Below are positions 1 to 5,596 of a DNA stretch of 6,449 nucleotides, one piece after another. A program made the position numbers and the translations under genes. The notes beneath the pieces were generated by a model. It saw only the letters and a program-made list of their open reading frames with translations. It searched no databases and was not told the DNA's origin. The stretch spans positions 1 through 6,449 of the forward strand of contig JBAUHN010000060.1 in NCBI GenBank assembly GCA_049680295.1, in the 5' to 3' direction. Numbering within the stretch: position 1 is the first letter of the stretch; every line of letters starts with the position of its first letter. The DNA is from JBAUHN01 sp049680295. Lineage in GTDB: Bacteria; Pseudomonadota; Alphaproteobacteria; Rhodobacterales; Rhodobacteraceae.

Positions 1-427
1 GTTTTTAGCATTGGTTTGGGCTGCGTTTGGTTTTACGTCGACACTGGTTCTCACACCGGGGGCGCTGGTGATCACACGCTCAGTTGCGCGCGAAGGGCGG
101 GCGGCAGTGTTTGCGGCACAATTTTCGCTAAGCCATGCGGGATGGTTGGTTGCCTATCCACTTGCGGGATGGCTGGCGACGTGGCTGTCGCTGGAGGCAA
201 CGCTATTGTGTTTGTCAGTGGTTTGCGCAGCAGTCGTGGGTATCGCGGCCCTTGTCTGGCCTGCTGACGACCCGGCCGAGCAGGCGCACACCCATTCCGA
301 CTTACCAGACAATCACCCGCATCTGATCCAGAACCCGGCCATAGGCCCGGACCATCGCCACAGCCATATTTATCACATCGACTTGCTGCATCCGAAGTGG
401 CCTGCAAGAACAGACAGGGATCGGTGA
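1..427 (+). CDS. MFS permease, C-terminal part, with His-rich tail (5'-truncated)
   Basis: Only the last 141 residues are visible; the frame is open from base 2 and stops with TGA at 425-427. The visible part has about three hydrophobic segments (roughly residues 1-24, 34-60 and 61-84), with small residues and a YPLAGWLATWL stretch as seen in the final helices of major facilitator superfamily permeases. The last ~55 residues form a soluble tail with nine histidines, in the clusters AHTHSDLPDNHPHL and DHRHSHIYHIDLLHP. I recognise this tail type from alphaproteobacterial MFS proteins, but the substrate is not known to me. The tail suggests metal binding or sensing, which is inference. The TTG at 11 is an internal codon in a transmembrane helix, not a start. 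The gene is convergent with the DUF4389 gene, 36 bases away. Confidence 0.8.
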   Translation, partial: FLALVWAAFGFTSTLVLTPGALVITRSVAREGRAAVFAAQFSLSHAGWLVAYPLAGWLATWLSLEATLLCLSVVCAAVVGIAALVWPADDPAEQAHTHSDLPDNHPHLIQNPAIGPDHRHSHIYHIDLLHPKWPARTDRDR

Positions 428-463
428 TCTTTAATACCCAGCAGACAATTGGAATCGCGGACT

Positions 464-769
464 CTAATCCAATTCGGTCCATGGCCAGGGTTTTACATTG
501 CTAGCCGCCGTTTGGAACCTCGCCGCCTTGGCAATCCATATTCCCAAATCGGTCCCAAAATCGGCCAATCGCTCGTTTGGCTGTTGTTTGTTAACCAACA
601 TGACGACAAACTGTACAACCGTTACCACCCCGAGAATAGTCTGCGCGACCGAAATCATAAAAGCGATTAAGATCATATAGATGAGACGTAAAAATAGATT
701 GTCCGGTTGGTCAGGCTCAATCTGCTCGCCGTGTATACGTCCATCAATTTTGCCATGGTCTTCGTTCAC
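464..769 (-). CDS. DUF4389 small membrane protein
   Basis: A 101-residue protein beginning with GTG at 767-769, chosen because a GAGGA ribosome binding site lies 8 bases upstream (778-782). The N-terminus (1-27) is polar and acidic. Residues ~28-60 form a long hydrophobic stretch (LRLIYMILIAFMISVAQT, then VVTVVQFVVMLVN), enough for one long or two tightly packed membrane helices. This is followed by the conserved-looking NERLADFGTDLGIWIAKAARFQTA and ends in KPWPWTEL. The pattern matches the DUF4389 family, small integral membrane proteins common in Rhodobacterales and other proteobacteria whose function is unknown. It is a single gene, divergent from the GFA gene, with 173 bases between their starts. 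No functional link to its neighbours can be inferred. Confidence 0.87.
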   Translation of the reverse strand: MNEDHGKIDGRIHGEQIEPDQPDNLFLRLIYMILIAFMISVAQTILGVVTVVQFVVMLVNKQQPNERLADFGTDLGIWIAKAARFQTAASNVKPWPWTELD

Positions 770-942
770 GGTCTCATTCCTCGTTCAAATGACTGCGCGC
801 CGCTGGAAAAGACCATCAATACCTTCGAAGATCAATACACTACCTCCCCCGTGGCGATCGGCGAAGCCCGCGGTGCGTCATTTTGCTGCACGAATTTCGC
901 TGGTACACTAAACGCAACCTGGCAATTGGATGAGACACGACA

Positions 943-1329
943 ATGACAATATTCCCTGCTTCCGGACAATGTCTTTGCGGGCGAATTCAGATTGCAATTG
1001 CCGGCACACCAGAGTTTGGGGTCGTGTGTTACTGTCAGGACTGCCAAAGGATTTCCGGAGGCGGCAGCCTTCCTCAGGCGGCGTATAAAACGGCAAACGT
1101 GACCTTATCGGCGCCAGTGAAAACACACCAATGGAAGTCAGATGCAGATAACACCGTGACGCTTGGGTTTTGCGGCGATTGCGGTTCGCCGATTTTCAAA
1201 TCGACAACGAAAATACCCGACACCTACTTTGTTTCAGTTGGTTTGTTGTTTGACCAGTCAGTCTTTGCAGCGCCGCATATCGCCTATGCAGAAAGTTGTC
1301 AGCCGTGGGATAGCCCGGTCAGCGACTAG
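943..1329 (+). CDS. GFA / CENP-V family zinc-binding protein
   Basis: A 128-residue protein with the full cysteine signature of the GFA family (glutathione-dependent formaldehyde-activating enzyme / CENP-V fold). The motifs are GQCLCG (C10, C12), CYCQDCQRISGG (C29, C31, C34) and FCGDCGSPIF (C77, C80). It ends in the usual E-S-x-Q-P-W-D stretch. The family binds two zinc ions. The founding member was proposed to promote adduct formation between formaldehyde and glutathione, but most members have no proven activity, so the name should not be read as function here. The ATG at 943 has only a weak upstream GGA/GAG signal. A possible promoter (TTGCTG at 883-888, TACACT at 904-909, 15-base spacer) is weak. 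It sits alone between divergent DUF4389 and the convergent end of the cox operon, with no visible tie to CO oxidation. Confidence 0.9.
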   Translation: MTIFPASGQCLCGRIQIAIAGTPEFGVVCYCQDCQRISGGGSLPQAAYKTANVTLSAPVKTHQWKSDADNTVTLGFCGDCGSPIFKSTTKIPDTYFVSVGLLFDQSVFAAPHIAYAESCQPWDSPVSD

Positions 1330-1350
1330 CACTGTAACGGTGCCCGAGCA

Positions 1351-1385
1351 GGCCCTCTCCGGGCCGCAACTTACATCTTTTTTTT
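1351..1385 (+). terminator. possible terminator of the GFA gene
   Basis: Twenty-one bases after the GFA stop codon, a GGCCC-TCTCC-GGGCC hairpin (1351-1365) is followed, 12 bases later, by eight T (1378-1385). A compact GC stem and T-run are both present, but the gap between them is longer than in a standard intrinsic terminator, so function is uncertain. Confidence 0.33.
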
Positions 1386-1403
1386 CTGCATTTAACTCAG
1401 TCG

Positions 1404-1422
1404 ACCCGCTGGGGCTGCGGGT
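1404..1422. repeat. inverted repeat (6-bp stem) in convergent intergenic gap
   Basis: ACCCGC (1404-1409) and GCGGGT (1417-1422) are perfect complements around a 7-base loop. No T-run follows on either strand, so it does not read as an intrinsic terminator. It lies between the convergent GFA and coxG genes. Confidence 0.4.
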
Positions 1423-1448
1423 AAAGCCGTGAATTGCGAATACCGTCT

Positions 1449-1469
1449 CACCCGACGTGCAGACGGGTG
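1449..1469. repeat. inverted repeat (6-bp stem) in convergent intergenic gap
   Basis: CACCCG (1449-1454) and CGGGTG (1464-1469) are perfect complements around a 9-base loop. The ACCCG/CGGGT core is shared with the hairpin 27 bases to the left. Either could mark the 3' end of cox transcripts or act as a bidirectional transcript end; no T-run supports this. Confidence 0.4.
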
Positions 1470-1521
1470 TGAACAGATCACAGTATCGCGACCACTGGTC
1501 GGTTGGAACTTACCCACATCC

Positions 1522-1550
1522 AAAAAGCGGGCATCGACAGATATCCTGTC
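1522..1550 (-). terminator. weak possible terminator after coxG
   Basis: On the minus strand the coxG stop codon overlaps a GACAG-GATAT-CTGTC hairpin (1536-1550). About 9 bases after it come five T (A-run 1522-1526 on the plus strand). The stem is short and AT-containing and the T-run short, so this is a weak candidate for the end of the operon. Confidence 0.2.
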
Positions 1551-2001
1551 AGCCAACGGCATCCTCGTCCATGACCTCGGCGAAGGATTTGAAAAACTTT
1601 GCTGCCAGCTTTTTAGCTGTGCTTTGAATCAACCGGCTGCCTAGTTGGGCAAGTTTTCCACCGATCGCGGCCTTGGCCTCATAGCGCAAGATCGTTGTGT
1701 CGCCATCTGCGGTCAGCGTGACATCAGCGCCGCCTTTCGCATGACCTGCGGCACCACCATTGCCTTGACCAGTCAGCGAAAACGCATCCGGCGCGCCGCT
1801 TTTGTCCAACTGAACATCCCCGTTGAATCGCGCTTTTACCGGGCCAACTTTCAGGACTACCTTTGCCTCCAGTTCGGTGTCAGAGTGCTGTATTAATTCT
1901 TCGCAGCCCGGGATGCATTTCTGCAAAATTTCAGGATTGTTAAGTGCTGCATAAACGCGATCTTTCGGGGCATTGATGATGATTTCGTCGGCCAGTTCCA
2001 T
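1549..2001 (-). CDS. coxG: CoxG, CODH accessory protein (SRPBCC fold)
   Basis: A 150-residue protein that starts with an MELADEIIINAPKDRVYAAL strand-helix segment and continues through NPEILQKCIPGCEEL, VKVGPVKARFNGDVQL-like strands, and a GKLAQLGSRLI...AKFF C-terminal helix. This is the COXG family of the SRPBCC (START-like) hydrophobic-pocket fold. CoxG proteins are encoded in CODH operons. They are linked to membrane attachment of the enzyme in O. carboxidovorans, and work on a mycobacterial CODH points to a role in quinone access. The ATG at 2001 follows an AAGGA site at 6-base spacing. It is the last gene of the operon, 13 bases after the small ORF. The protein ends right after the domain's last helix; I see no C-terminal hydrophobic anchor, unlike longer homologues (about 200 residues). 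Confidence 0.92.
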   Translation of the reverse strand: MELADEIIINAPKDRVYAALNNPEILQKCIPGCEELIQHSDTELEAKVVLKVGPVKARFNGDVQLDKSGAPDAFSLTGQGNGGAAGHAKGGADVTLTADGDTTILRYEAKAAIGGKLAQLGSRLIQSTAKKLAAKFFKSFAEVMDEDAVG

Positions 2002-2014
2002 TGGGAATCCTTAT

Positions 2015-2116
2015 CTAGCAACAGGGAAATTTGATCTGGGCAAGCTGTTCTGCCTGCTCGGGTGTCAGAGCCATTTTCTGGCGGATCTTCACAAACTTTA
2101 TCCATATCTTGATCAT
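2015..2116 (-). CDS. small ORF (33 aa) between mocA-like gene and coxG
   Basis: The ATG (2114-2116) overlaps the TGA of the upstream mocA-like gene in an ATGA junction. The frame runs 33 codons to TAG (2015-2017), 13 bases before coxG. It begins with a basic-aromatic stretch (MIKIWIKFVKIRQKM), continues with a helix-like LTPEQAEQLAQ and ends in IKFPCC with two terminal cysteines. I do not recognise a family. The start-stop overlap repeats the coupling used by the coxD/coxE and coxE/coxF pairs, which favours real translation, possibly by reinitiation. The second ATG (residue 15) gives an alternative 19-residue product. It could be a true small CODH accessory or membrane peptide, a device that couples coxG translation to the upstream gene, or a chance frame. 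Confidence 0.5.
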   Translation of the reverse strand: MIKIWIKFVKIRQKMALTPEQAEQLAQIKFPCC

Positions 2117-2724
2117 ACGAGCAACTCTGGAATGCTTTGTAGTATTTTCGCGTATGCCTCCGGGGTATCGACATCGGTATAGAACCCTAACGCTGGCAGT
2201 GGCAGGGTCTGCACATGGTCAAGCTGGGTGCGGGTGAATTGTTTACAACCTGCCCCCTTTGGATCAGCCAGCATGCGCGCGCGCAGTGCGGCAGGAACGA
2301 TAATGGGATTGCCGCGAAGGTCATGCGTCACCGGGATCGAGATTTTGGCGCTGTCGGCCACATAGTGCGCCGCAATCAACCCTTGCACGTCTGCCACTGT
2401 CAACAAAGGCTGGTCACCTAAGCCAATTAGCACATTCTTTGCCACTTCGGCACTGCGCAATCCACAAGCGACAGAGGTCTGTTGGCCCTGTGCGAAACTT
2501 GGGTTGAAAACCATTCGGGCACCGGTGCCGTTGATGGTGGTTTCGATGGCTTCGGCATCGTGACCTGTCACCACCAGAACCGAACTATTGGTCGCTGCTT
2601 GGTAAAGCTGCACCATATGGCGGATCATAGGTATGCCACCGATGGGCAACAGCAGCTTGTTGCTGGCACCCATACGCTGCGATTGCCCCGCCGCCAAAAG
2701 GATCGTGGTGATATTAGCCGTCAT
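2113..2724 (-). CDS. MocA-like molybdopterin cytidylyltransferase (NTP transferase)
   Basis: A 203-residue MobA-like nucleotidyltransferase. Residues 9-26 carry the glycine-rich nucleotide-binding loop LLAAGQSQRMGASNKLLL. The GDQPLL motif at 103-108 supplies the metal-binding aspartate (D104), RGNP follows at 137-140, and DVDTPEAY at 184-191 closes the fold. The LAAG-x-S-x-RMG-x-x-NKLL form is closer to MocA (CTP: Mo-molybdopterin cytidylyltransferase) than to GTP-using MobA. This fits the neighbours, because CODH carries molybdopterin cytosine dinucleotide. The protein would act in the cytoplasm, making the cofactor for CoxL. Its ATG lies inside the end of coxF (11-base overlap) and its TGA overlaps the next small ORF. 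The CTP assignment is inferred from context and motif shape; a broader MobA-like role cannot be excluded. Confidence 0.88.
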   Translation of the reverse strand: MTANITTILLAAGQSQRMGASNKLLLPIGGIPMIRHMVQLYQAATNSSVLVVTGHDAEAIETTINGTGARMVFNPSFAQGQQTSVACGLRSAEVAKNVLIGLGDQPLLTVADVQGLIAAHYVADSAKISIPVTHDLRGNPIIVPAALRARMLADPKGAGCKQFTRTQLDHVQTLPLPALGFYTDVDTPEAYAKILQSIPELLV

Positions 2725-3502
2725 GTTGTTTCACCCTGCTACGCCGCACCAGCACCAGCTCTGCCAAAATAGACAATGCGATTTCTTCAGGTGTCACCGC
2801 CCCAATATCAAGCCCGGCAGGTGCTTTTACCGCGTCAATCGCGCTTCGTTGCAGGCCAGACAATTCCAGTTTTTCAGCAAGCGTCGCAAATTTACGCGTA
2901 CTTCCGACAAAGGCGATATGGATCGCTTTGGATGACACGGCCTGACCAAGCGCTTCCAGATCGCCCTGCCCTTGGGTCGCAATCACAATAACCTGCGGTC
3001 GGGTGGTGGCAGCGGTGGCATCAGCGCTCAGGACCGATCCGGCGCTCCAATGAAATTGCGGGGCCAGTCGGCTTAACGCTTCGGCCACAGGCGAGGTGCC
3101 GAGCACGACAAGTTGCGGCGCGGGCATGCAGGGTTCGATGAATATGTCCACCGTGCCGCGCGACGGGCAGCCGTTACGGGCAAAATATGTGCCTTCGACC
3201 TCGTCACCGGCTGCGACACCCTTTTGGGCCAGCAGTTCTTCCGGTGCGACCGACACCAGTTGCGGGACGCCGGATTGAAGCGCTTCAAGCGCGGCACGTT
3301 TGACAGCACCGCGTGTGCAGCCTCCGCCCAGCCAGCCGTGGATGATGGTTCCATCAGCGCTTAACAATGCCTTTGCACCGGGTTTGGCCGCTGTTGAGCC
3401 TGCCGTGCGCACGATTGTGGCAAAGGCGAATGGTTCATCATTGGCGCGCAATTTTTCTGCGGCGTCGGCCAGATCGCTGGACTGGAATTCCGCCGGGGTC
3501 AT
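2714..3502 (-). CDS. coxF: CoxF, XdhC-type cofactor insertion protein
   Basis: A 262-residue XdhC/CoxI family protein. The N-terminal domain has RTAGSTAAKPGAKALL (32-47), GWLGGGCTRGAV (56-67) and CPSRGTVDIFIEP (112-124), all family landmarks. The C-terminal Rossmann-like domain starts at LVVLGTSPVAEAL (131-143), has AFVGSTRKF (197-205) and ends with TPEEIALSILAELVLVRR (237-254). XdhC proteins bind the molybdenum cofactor and hand it, after sulfuration, to xanthine dehydrogenase family enzymes. CoxF is the CODH counterpart and probably acts on CoxL in the cytoplasm. I chose the ATG at 3500-3502 because it forms an ATGA overlap with the coxE stop; the frame is open further upstream to 3622, but that part lies inside coxE and does not resemble the family. 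It matches CoxF by position (after coxE), though CoxI is a paralogue of the same fold. Confidence 0.92.
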   Translation of the reverse strand: MTPAEFQSSDLADAAEKLRANDEPFAFATIVRTAGSTAAKPGAKALLSADGTIIHGWLGGGCTRGAVKRAALEALQSGVPQLVSVAPEELLAQKGVAAGDEVEGTYFARNGCPSRGTVDIFIEPCMPAPQLVVLGTSPVAEALSRLAPQFHWSAGSVLSADATAATTRPQVIVIATQGQGDLEALGQAVSSKAIHIAFVGSTRKFATLAEKLELSGLQRSAIDAVKAPAGLDIGAVTPEEIALSILAELVLVRRSRVKQHDG

Positions 3503-4680
3503 AGCGCCGCAAGCTCCTGTTCCAAGTGGGCAAGATCGGACAGCGTATTGGCCGCTGCAAACAGGTCCAGATGCGGCAAGGCAGCCGCCATTCCGTCGGC
3601 CACTGGCGCGTAATCCTTCCAACCTTTCAGCGGGTTAAGCCATATGATCTTACAGCCGCGTTTCTTCAATTTGACCAGTGCGGCACCAATCGCTTCGGGG
3701 GGGGCGGTGTCGTAGCCATCCGACAAGATCAACACAACGCTGCGCCCGTCGACCAGACGTTTGGCGTAGGTATCGGCAAATAGTCCAAGCGACGGCCCGA
3801 TTTTAGAGCCACCGCCGAACCCATCGGCCATCAGTGACATACGCCCGATCCCGCGCATCGTATCCTTGTCGCGCAACGCCTCGGTGATCCGGACCAGACG
3901 GGTATGGAACAAATAGGCGTCCGCGGCGCTGTCTGCGCGCATCAGGCCTGCCAAAAATGCCAGAAAGACCTGTGCGTAAACGGTCATTGAGCCGGATACA
4001 TCACATAAAGCCACAATCTTGCGGCTGCGGTCGGGGCGGCGTTTGCGCAACAGGCGAACAGGCTCGCCCCCGGTCGCGAGGCTTTGGCGGATGGTCTTGC
4101 GAAAATGCAGACGGTCGCCTTTTCGGGACGCTATGCGACGGCGGGACCGTTTGTCGCGCAACGCCGCGCCCAAACGGCGTGCAACGGCTTCGGCCTCGGC
4201 AATTTCATCGGGGCGCACCAGATCGCGCAGATCACGCCGCGACAAATAGCGCACTTCGGTGGCAATCAGCTTGCCGGTGCCATCGCTATCTGCCTCGTCC
4301 TGGCCGTCATCCGCTGCGTTGGCCAATCCGGCGCTGGCCGTGTTTTCCCCCTTAGCATCGCGCGATGAATGGACATCGTCACTGATCGAGGATGTTGGGG
4401 ATTGGATTATCTTTTGCTTTACGCGGCCCGCATCCATCCAAAAGCTGTCAAAGAGAGCATCGAACCGTTCGCTTTCGTCTTTGCAGCCGGTACATACTGC
4501 ACGCAATGCGCGGCGGGCTTGCATAGGAGAGACCGCATCAACATGGGTCAGGGCAGACAGGCATAATTCGGCCTCGGCCACGCCCAGTCGCAGGCCATTG
4601 GCACGCAGATGCGCGATAAAACCGGCGATGCGTGCAGTGGGACCGGGGTCGCGCCCGGCAAAACGGGTGACACGGGTCAT
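3499..4680 (-). CDS. coxE: CoxE, VWA-domain CODH maturation protein
   Basis: A 393-residue protein in three parts. Residues 1-95 are a helical N-terminal domain (FIAHLRANGLRLGVAEAEL...). Residues ~96-140 are a polar, acidic, low-complexity linker. Residues ~141-393 are the CoxE-type von Willebrand A region with YLSRRDLRDL, a very basic stretch and LHFRKTIRQSLATGGEP. The metal-ion site shows DVSGSM (D227, S229, S231) and LILSDGYD (D321); the third-loop position reads GGGSKIG, with Ser292 where Thr is usual. VWA proteins of this type partner with MoxR AAA+ ATPases, and in O. carboxidovorans CoxE works with CoxD in maturing the Mo-Cu site. It starts at ATG 4678-4680, overlapping the coxD stop as ATGA, and its own stop overlaps coxF the same way. 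Length is close to the ~400 residues of known CoxE. It is probably cytoplasmic or membrane-associated; no signal peptide is visible. Confidence 0.94.
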   Translation of the reverse strand: MTRVTRFAGRDPGPTARIAGFIAHLRANGLRLGVAEAELCLSALTHVDAVSPMQARRALRAVCTGCKDESERFDALFDSFWMDAGRVKQKIIQSPTSSISDDVHSSRDAKGENTASAGLANAADDGQDEADSDGTGKLIATEVRYLSRRDLRDLVRPDEIAEAEAVARRLGAALRDKRSRRRIASRKGDRLHFRKTIRQSLATGGEPVRLLRKRRPDRSRKIVALCDVSGSMTVYAQVFLAFLAGLMRADSAADAYLFHTRLVRITEALRDKDTMRGIGRMSLMADGFGGGSKIGPSLGLFADTYAKRLVDGRSVVLILSDGYDTAPPEAIGAALVKLKKRGCKIIWLNPLKGWKDYAPVADGMAAALPHLDLFAAANTLSDLAHLEQELAAL

Positions 4681-5552
4681 GCCGCGCGACCTGCTATGCG
4701 GCCCGCGACTTCGGGTGTGATCTGCGCCTGATCGGTTTGCGTTTTCAACAGCGTGGTGAGCGAGGATTGCAAGACCACTGGATCGTCGGTCAGGTCCGCA
4801 ATCCCAAGCCCCATAAGGGCGGCCGCAAAGTCGAGCATTTCGGCAACGCCAGGTGTCTTTTCAAGGTCTTCTTCGCGCAGTTTTTGCACAAATCCGACGA
4901 TCTGGTCCGCAAGACGGGCTTCGATCTCGGGGCAACGGGCCTTGAGGATCGCAAGCTCGGTCTCGCGGGCAGGGTAGTCCACGTAAGTATAAAGGCAGCG
5001 CCTGCGCAACGCGTCAGACAGATCGCGGGTGCCGTTGGAGGTCAGGATAACTATCGGCTTGGTTGTTGCAGAAATCGTCCCAAGTTCTGGGATTGAGATT
5101 TGATAATCTGACAGGATCTCTAGTAAATATGCCTCAAACTCTTCATCCGCACGGTCAATTTCGTCGATCAAAAGGACGGGCGGCGTGTCTTGCGTGATTG
5201 CGGCCAGCAGCGGACGTTCAAGCAGGAAATCGCGCGAAAAGATACGTGCCTCTACGGCTTTGCCGGTCTCGCCGTCTTCAGCGGCGGCCCGGATTGTCAA
5301 AAGCTGGCGCTGATAGTTCCATTCGTAAATCGCCTGCGCGGCATCCAGTCCTTCGTAGCATTGCAGGCGGATCAGGCGCGTGTCGCGCGCTATGGACAGG
5401 GTGCGCGCGACCTCGGTTTTGCCCACCCCGGCCGCGCCTTCCAGCAGCAACGGACGACCCAGTGACAACGCTAATTGCAGCGCGACAGCCAGATCATCCG
5501 AGGCCACATAGCCCTGCGCCCCAAGCGCCGTTTGTAATTCAGTCCATGTCAT
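4677..5552 (-). CDS. coxD: CoxD, MoxR-type AAA+ ATPase
   Basis: Using the ATG at 5550-5552 the protein has 291 residues. It shows Walker A GAAGVGKT (39-46), Walker B VLLIDEID (126-133), a sensor-1 segment ILTSNGTRDL (N173), the arginine-rich ALRRRC (181-186) and a helical lid to the C-terminus. This is the MoxR AAA+ family. CoxD of O. carboxidovorans is an ATP-dependent chaperone needed to build the Mo-S-Cu centre of CODH, acting with the VWA protein CoxE encoded next. I chose this ATG because the family-like sequence (MTWTELQTALGAQGYV) begins there. An in-frame GTG at 5580-5582 has a better AAAGGA site at 7-base spacing and would add 10 residues (VDCSARADKP). The gap to coxL holds a CG-rich hairpin over that alternative start. 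Its stop overlaps coxE as ATGA. Confidence 0.93.
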   Translation of the reverse strand: MTWTELQTALGAQGYVASDDLAVALQLALSLGRPLLLEGAAGVGKTEVARTLSIARDTRLIRLQCYEGLDAAQAIYEWNYQRQLLTIRAAAEDGETGKAVEARIFSRDFLLERPLLAAITQDTPPVLLIDEIDRADEEFEAYLLEILSDYQISIPELGTISATTKPIVILTSNGTRDLSDALRRRCLYTYVDYPARETELAILKARCPEIEARLADQIVGFVQKLREEDLEKTPGVAEMLDFAAALMGLGIADLTDDPVVLQSSLTTLLKTQTDQAQITPEVAGRIAGRAA

Positions 5553-5561
5553 CGGCTTGTC

Positions 5562-5589
5562 CGCGCGCGCAGAGCAATCCACGCGCGCG
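5562..5589. repeat. alternating-CG inverted repeat at the coxL-coxD junction
   Basis: CGCGCGCG at 5562-5569 and again at 5582-5589 are self-complementary 8-mers around a 12-base loop, forming a GC-only stem in the transcript. It starts 7 bases after the coxL stop codon on the minus strand and one arm touches the alternative GTG start of coxD. Such stems between cistrons can protect upstream mRNA or lower downstream translation; the role here is inference. Confidence 0.6.
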
Positions 5590-5596
5590 TCCTTTC

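Noticed and set aside
72..482. 136-codon minus-strand frame opposite the MFS gene
   Set aside because: Antisense to hydrophobic MFS helices and overlapping the DUF4389 3' end; no family resemblance.
707..946. 79-codon plus-strand frame running into the GFA gene start
   Set aside because: It begins inside the DUF4389 gene antisense, shows no motif, and its end only abuts GFA; the region 770-942 is better read as a divergent promoter region.
1893..2174. 93-codon minus-strand frame across the mocA-like/coxG junction
   Set aside because: It overlaps the ends of both conserved genes in another frame and has no recognisable features.
3503..3622. N-terminal extension of coxF to an upstream start at 3622
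   Set aside because: It would overlap coxE by ~120 bases and the extra residues do not resemble the XdhC family; the ATGA start at 3502 fits better.
4259..4720. 153-codon plus-strand frame opposite coxE
   Set aside because: Shadow of coxE; no motif and composition typical of an antisense frame.
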